Assembly (NCBI GenBank): GCA_019247135.1
Contig: JAFAPL010000246.1
Span: 1-7,849, forward strand
Direction of reading: 5' to 3'
Length of the DNA: 7,849 nucleotides
Source: Chloroflexota bacterium
Lineage (GTDB): Bacteria; Chloroflexota; UBA6077; CF-72
Both the position numbers and the translations under genes were made by a program. Shown here one piece after another: positions 5,027 to 7,849 of this stretch. Positions within the stretch are counted from its first letter, which is position 1; each line of letters begins with the position of its first letter. The notes under the pieces are model-generated. The model made no database searches, had not been told where the DNA came from, and saw only the letters and a program-made list of their open reading frames with translations.

Positions 5027-6184
5027 ATGTTCGATTACCTGGTCGTGGGTGCAGGTTTCGCCGGCAGTGTTCTGGCGGAGCGGCTGGCAAGTGTGGCGGG
5101 CAAACGCGTGCTCATCGTCGAAAAGAGAAATCACATCGGCGGTAACGCGTACGACTGCTACAACGATGCTGGCATTCTGATCCACAAATACGGTCCGCAC
5201 ATCTTCCACACGAACTCCGCGGAAGTCTTCAATTATCTGTCACAGTTCACCGAATGGCGTCCGTACCAGCATCGTGTTCGAGCGCGTGTGGATGGGCAGC
5301 TGGTCCCCATTCCGATCAACCTGGACACCGTGAACACGCTGTACGGCACACACTTCACCGCGTTCGACCTGGAGAAGTTCTTTGCGTCGGTGGCGGAGCC
5401 ACGCGACCCGATCCGGACCTCTGAAGACGTCGTCATCAGCAAGGTTGGTCGGGAGCTGTATGAGAAATTCTTTCGGACGTACACGCGCAAACAGTGGGGA
5501 CTGGACCCATCCGAGCTGGACGCGTCGGTGACCGCGCGTGTGCCCACGCGAAACAATCGCGACGATCGCTACTTCGGCGACACCTTCCAGGCGATGCCGC
5601 TGCACGGCTTCACTCGGCTTTTCGAGCGCATGCTGGCACATCCGAACATCAAGGTCCTGCTCAATTGCGACTACCGCGAGATCGTCGGGGATGTGCCGTA
5701 CGAAAGTATGATCTACACGGGCCCGATCGACGAGTTTTTCGACTTCCGGTTCGGCAAGCTCCCGTACCGATCGCTCGAGTTCCGCTGGGAGACGCGCGAC
5801 CAGGAGTGGGTCCAGCCTGTCGCCGTAGTGAATTACACTGTTGACGAGGCGTACACACGCGTCACAGAGTTGAAGCATCTCACCGGTCAGGTTCACCCGA
5901 AGACGAGTCTCGTGTACGAGTTTCCAAGGCCCGAGGGCGACCCGTATTATCCGGTGCCACAGCCGGCCAACGCGGAGCTCTACAAGCACTACCGCGCGTT
6001 GGCCGACGCCACGCCAGGCGTCCATTTTGTCGGCCGGCTGGCGACGTACCGCTACTACAACATGGACCAGGTCGTAGCGCAGGCGCTGGCGGAATTCGAT
6101 CGCATCCACGGCAAGCGCCGCGCCCGACCAGAAGTGGAGGCGAGCACAAATGGAGCTGTGGGCCGGAACGGAACCCACCGTTAA
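5027..6184 (+). CDS. glf: UDP-galactopyranose mutase
   Basis: A 385-residue flavoenzyme that interconverts UDP-galactopyranose and UDP-galactofuranose in the cytosol through a flavin-sugar adduct. The FAD-binding dinucleotide fold opens at VVGAGFAGSVLAERL (6-20), with the acidic end of beta-2 at VEKRNHIGGN (31-40). HKYGPHIFHTNS (53-64) is a strong family signature. Substrate-site features are present: KQWG with Trp157, ARVPTR with Arg175, YRS with Arg248, YTR with Arg278, YYPVP near Tyr309, and YYNMDQ (343-348) with Tyr344 and Asp347. These match the conserved UGM tryptophan, two catalytic arginines and paired tyrosines. Length is normal for bacterial UGM, apart from a polar tail of about 25 residues that overlaps the next gene by 35 bases. 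ATG 5027 begins three bases after the glycosyltransferase stop. It is the best-supported gene in the window and points to galactofuranose in the cell envelope. Confidence 0.97.
   Translation: MFDYLVVGAGFAGSVLAERLASVAGKRVLIVEKRNHIGGNAYDCYNDAGILIHKYGPHIFHTNSAEVFNYLSQFTEWRPYQHRVRARVDGQLVPIPINLDTVNTLYGTHFTAFDLEKFFASVAEPRDPIRTSEDVVISKVGRELYEKFFRTYTRKQWGLDPSELDASVTARVPTRNNRDDRYFGDTFQAMPLHGFTRLFERMLAHPNIKVLLNCDYREIVGDVPYESMIYTGPIDEFFDFRFGKLPYRSLEFRWETRDQEWVQPVAVVNYTVDEAYTRVTELKHLTGQVHPKTSLVYEFPRPEGDPYYPVPQPANAELYKHYRALADATPGVHFVGRLATYRYYNMDQVVAQALAEFDRIHGKRRARPEVEASTNGAVGRNGTHR
6136..6140 (+). promoter_or_regulatory. Ribosome binding site of the GH1-RmlD fusion gene, inside glf
   Basis: GGAGG lies nine bases before ATG 6150 and within the last codons of glf, indicating that the fusion gene is read from its own site on the same mRNA. 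Confidence 0.6.
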
Positions 6185-7849
6185 TCGAGTCGCCGAGCGC
6201 TACATCGACCAAACGATCCGGACCGGCCACCACGCGCGCCTGAGCGATCTCGACCTCGTCGCGAGCCTGGGCATTTCGGCTATCCGCTACCCCGTGCTCT
6301 GGGAGCGGACCGCGCCCAACGGTCTCGACAGCGTGGACTGGGGCTGGCCGGACGAGCGACTCGCACGCTTGCGGCAGCTCGAAATTCGCCCCATCGTCGG
6401 GCTGGTCCACCATGGCAGCGGACCGCGCGACACGCATTTGTTGGACCCGGAATTTCCCGATGCATTGGCCCGCTATGCGCGTGCGGTCGCGGAGCGGTAT
6501 CCATGGATCGGAGACTACACACCGGTCAACGAGCCACTGACGACAGCTCGCTTTTCGGCTCTCTACGGACGCTGGTATCCGCATGCGCATGACGACCTGA
6601 GCTTCGCACGTGCACTATTGACGGAGTGTCGCGGTGTCGTACAGAGTATGCGCCAGATTCGGCAGGTCAATCCGGTCGCCAGACTTATCCAGACTGACGA
6701 TCTCGGTAAGACCTACAGCACGCCGCGCTTGTCGTATCAAGCAGAGTTCGAGAACCAGCGTCGCTGGCTGACCTGGGACCTGTTGTGCGGAGCAGTCGAT
6801 CGCGACCACCCGATGTGGGCGTATTTGCTGTGGATCGGTGTGCAAGAAGCCGAGCTTGCCTGGTTTGTGGATAACCCGTGTCCGCCGGACATTATCGGCA
6901 TCAACTACTATGTCACGAGCGAGCGCGTACTTGATGAGCATCGTGATCCGTATCCACTCGACCGTTGGGGCGGTAACGGGCGCGACGACTATGCCGACAT
7001 GGAAGCGCCGCGCGTGCGCGCCGAAGGCATCGGCGGGTGGCAGATGCTGCTCCGCGAAGCCTGGCAGCGCTACGCCAGTCCGCTCGCGATCACGGAGGTC
7101 CACCTCGGAGCGCCGCGAGACGAGCAAATGCGCTGGTTAGTCGACGCCTGGCGTAGCTGCCACGAAGCTCTGGCCGAAGGCATCGACGTGCGCGCCGTAA
7201 CCGCCTGGGCACTCTTTGGTGGTTTCGACTGGAACCACCTGGTCACGTGTCAACACGATTTCTACGAACCCGGCGTCTTTGACATCCGCGCCCCTTCACC
7301 GCGGCCAACCGGCCTGGCCAGGTTGCTCCACGACCTCTCGACCGGACGGACGCCAGATCACCCTGTTCTGGATATGCCGGGCTGGTGGCGACGCCCCGAC
7401 CGGTTCTGGGCGCGCCCACTCTGGACCGAGAATCACACCTCGACACAGCTCCAGATGTCAAACCGTCAGACCGGGCGGGCTCGCCGCCTGCTCATCACGG
7501 GCGCCAGCGGCACGCTCGGTCGCGCATTCGCGCGCATCTGCAACGAGCGCGGGCTGCCGCATCGGTTGCTGTCACGCGCCGATATGGACATCGCCGACGC
7601 GGCATCCGTCGAGCGTATGCTGGACCTCGAACAGCCCTGGGCGCTCATCAACACCGCGGGTTACGTGCGCGTCGACGACGCCGAACGCGAGCAGCAGCGC
7701 TGCATGCGCGAAAATGCCGACGGTCCAGCGGTCCTGGCCCAAGCGTGTGGCGATCGCGGCATCCAGCTCGTGACATTCTCGTCGGACCTGGTCTTCGACG
7801 GCGAGCTCGTCGGCCGAGCATACGTGGAGTCCGACACCGTCAATCCGCT
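6150..7849 (+). CDS. GH1-like glycosidase domain fused to RmlD-type dTDP-4-dehydrorhamnose reductase (3' truncated by window)
   Basis: 566 codons are visible and the frame is open at the right edge. Residues 1-415 form a GH1-like (beta/alpha)8 barrel: ELWAGTEPTVNRV (2-14), SAIRYPVLWERTAP (43-56), YTPVNEPLTT (123-132) with acid/base Glu128, INYYVTSER (251-259), and AITEVHLG (313-320) with nucleophile Glu316. Both catalytic acids are kept, although the second motif is TEVH, not the usual TENG. A polar linker (about 420-445) leads to a short-chain reductase fold with TGASGTLG (450-457) for NAD(P)H, INTAGYVRVDDAE (500-512) and TFSSDLVFDG (542-551), as in RmlD, which reduces the last intermediate of dTDP-L-rhamnose synthesis. 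The catalytic YxxxK and substrate domain lie beyond the window. The start has GGAGG nine bases upstream. Similar fusions are often annotated simply as dTDP-4-dehydrorhamnose reductase; the barrel's substrate is unknown. Confidence 0.9.
   Translation, partial: MELWAGTEPTVNRVAERYIDQTIRTGHHARLSDLDLVASLGISAIRYPVLWERTAPNGLDSVDWGWPDERLARLRQLEIRPIVGLVHHGSGPRDTHLLDPEFPDALARYARAVAERYPWIGDYTPVNEPLTTARFSALYGRWYPHAHDDLSFARALLTECRGVVQSMRQIRQVNPVARLIQTDDLGKTYSTPRLSYQAEFENQRRWLTWDLLCGAVDRDHPMWAYLLWIGVQEAELAWFVDNPCPPDIIGINYYVTSERVLDEHRDPYPLDRWGGNGRDDYADMEAPRVRAEGIGGWQMLLREAWQRYASPLAITEVHLGAPRDEQMRWLVDAWRSCHEALAEGIDVRAVTAWALFGGFDWNHLVTCQHDFYEPGVFDIRAPSPRPTGLARLLHDLSTGRTPDHPVLDMPGWWRRPDRFWARPLWTENHTSTQLQMSNRQTGRARRLLITGASGTLGRAFARICNERGLPHRLLSRADMDIADAASVERMLDLEQPWALINTAGYVRVDDAEREQQRCMRENADGPAVLAQACGDRGIQLVTFSSDLVFDGELVGRAYVESDTVNP

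Noticed and set aside
5238..5261. A perfect TGTCACA followed by CGTC, suggesting a second ECF41 promoter
   Set aside because: The spacing is 13 bases, not 16, and it lies inside glf coding sequence with no gene start downstream; the codons encode conserved family residues.
5240..6178. 312-residue open frame on the minus strand
   Set aside because: It is fully antisense to glf, whose active-site motifs are complete; long shadow frames are common opposite high-GC genes, and the translation resembles no family I know.
5880..6590. 236-residue minus-strand frame across the glf/fusion junction
   Set aside because: It overlaps two well-supported genes and its translation is Arg/Ala/Pro-rich without motifs.
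7216..7773. 185-residue plus-strand frame inside the GH1-RmlD gene
   Set aside because: It is a Ser/Thr/Arg-rich out-of-frame shadow of a gene whose own frame shows TGASGTLG and SSDLVFDG.

Overview
The window is about 7.85 kb of high-GC bacterial DNA with tightly packed, mostly overlapping genes. I see no tRNA, rRNA, CRISPR array or insertion sequence. GTG starts, strong GGAGG ribosome sites and one probable leaderless start occur side by side. The gene content suggests an environmental, probably soil-type bacterium. Chloroflexota or Actinomycetota would fit, but nothing here fixes the phylum.

Left block (1-2190). The left edge holds the first 19 codons of a leftward gene, possibly an NHL-repeat/amidating-lyase-like beta-propeller protein. 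Divergent from it is an ECF sigma factor of the ECF41-like type with a fused NTF2/SnoaL-like C-terminal domain (178-1065). It is preceded by a match to the ECF41 promoter signature (TGTCACC, 16 bp, CGTC), so the factor probably controls its own gene. It converges on a leftward sulfite-oxidase-like molybdopterin oxidoreductase (1078-2190), and the two stop codons sit in one small imperfect inverted repeat.

Right block (2270-7849, all rightward). The order is a class I SAM-dependent methyltransferase, a four-helix DUF2243 membrane protein, a 46-codon small ORF, a GT4-like glycosyltransferase, UDP-galactopyranose mutase (glf), and a fusion of a GH1-like glycosidase domain with an RmlD-type dTDP-4-dehydrorhamnose reductase domain. 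The fusion gene runs off the right edge. Gaps are 18 bp and 3 bp, and overlaps are 34, 11 and 35 bp, so this looks like one operon with translational coupling.

How they may work together: glf makes UDP-galactofuranose, the RmlD-like domain suggests dTDP-L-rhamnose or a related deoxysugar, and the glycosyltransferase would assemble a surface glycan or glycolipid. The GH1-like domain keeps both catalytic glutamates, and its role in this pathway is an open question. The methyltransferase and DUF2243 protein may be functionally separate genes that only share the transcript. The least obvious items are the sigma autoregulation signal, the uncalled small ORF and the GH1-RmlD fusion.
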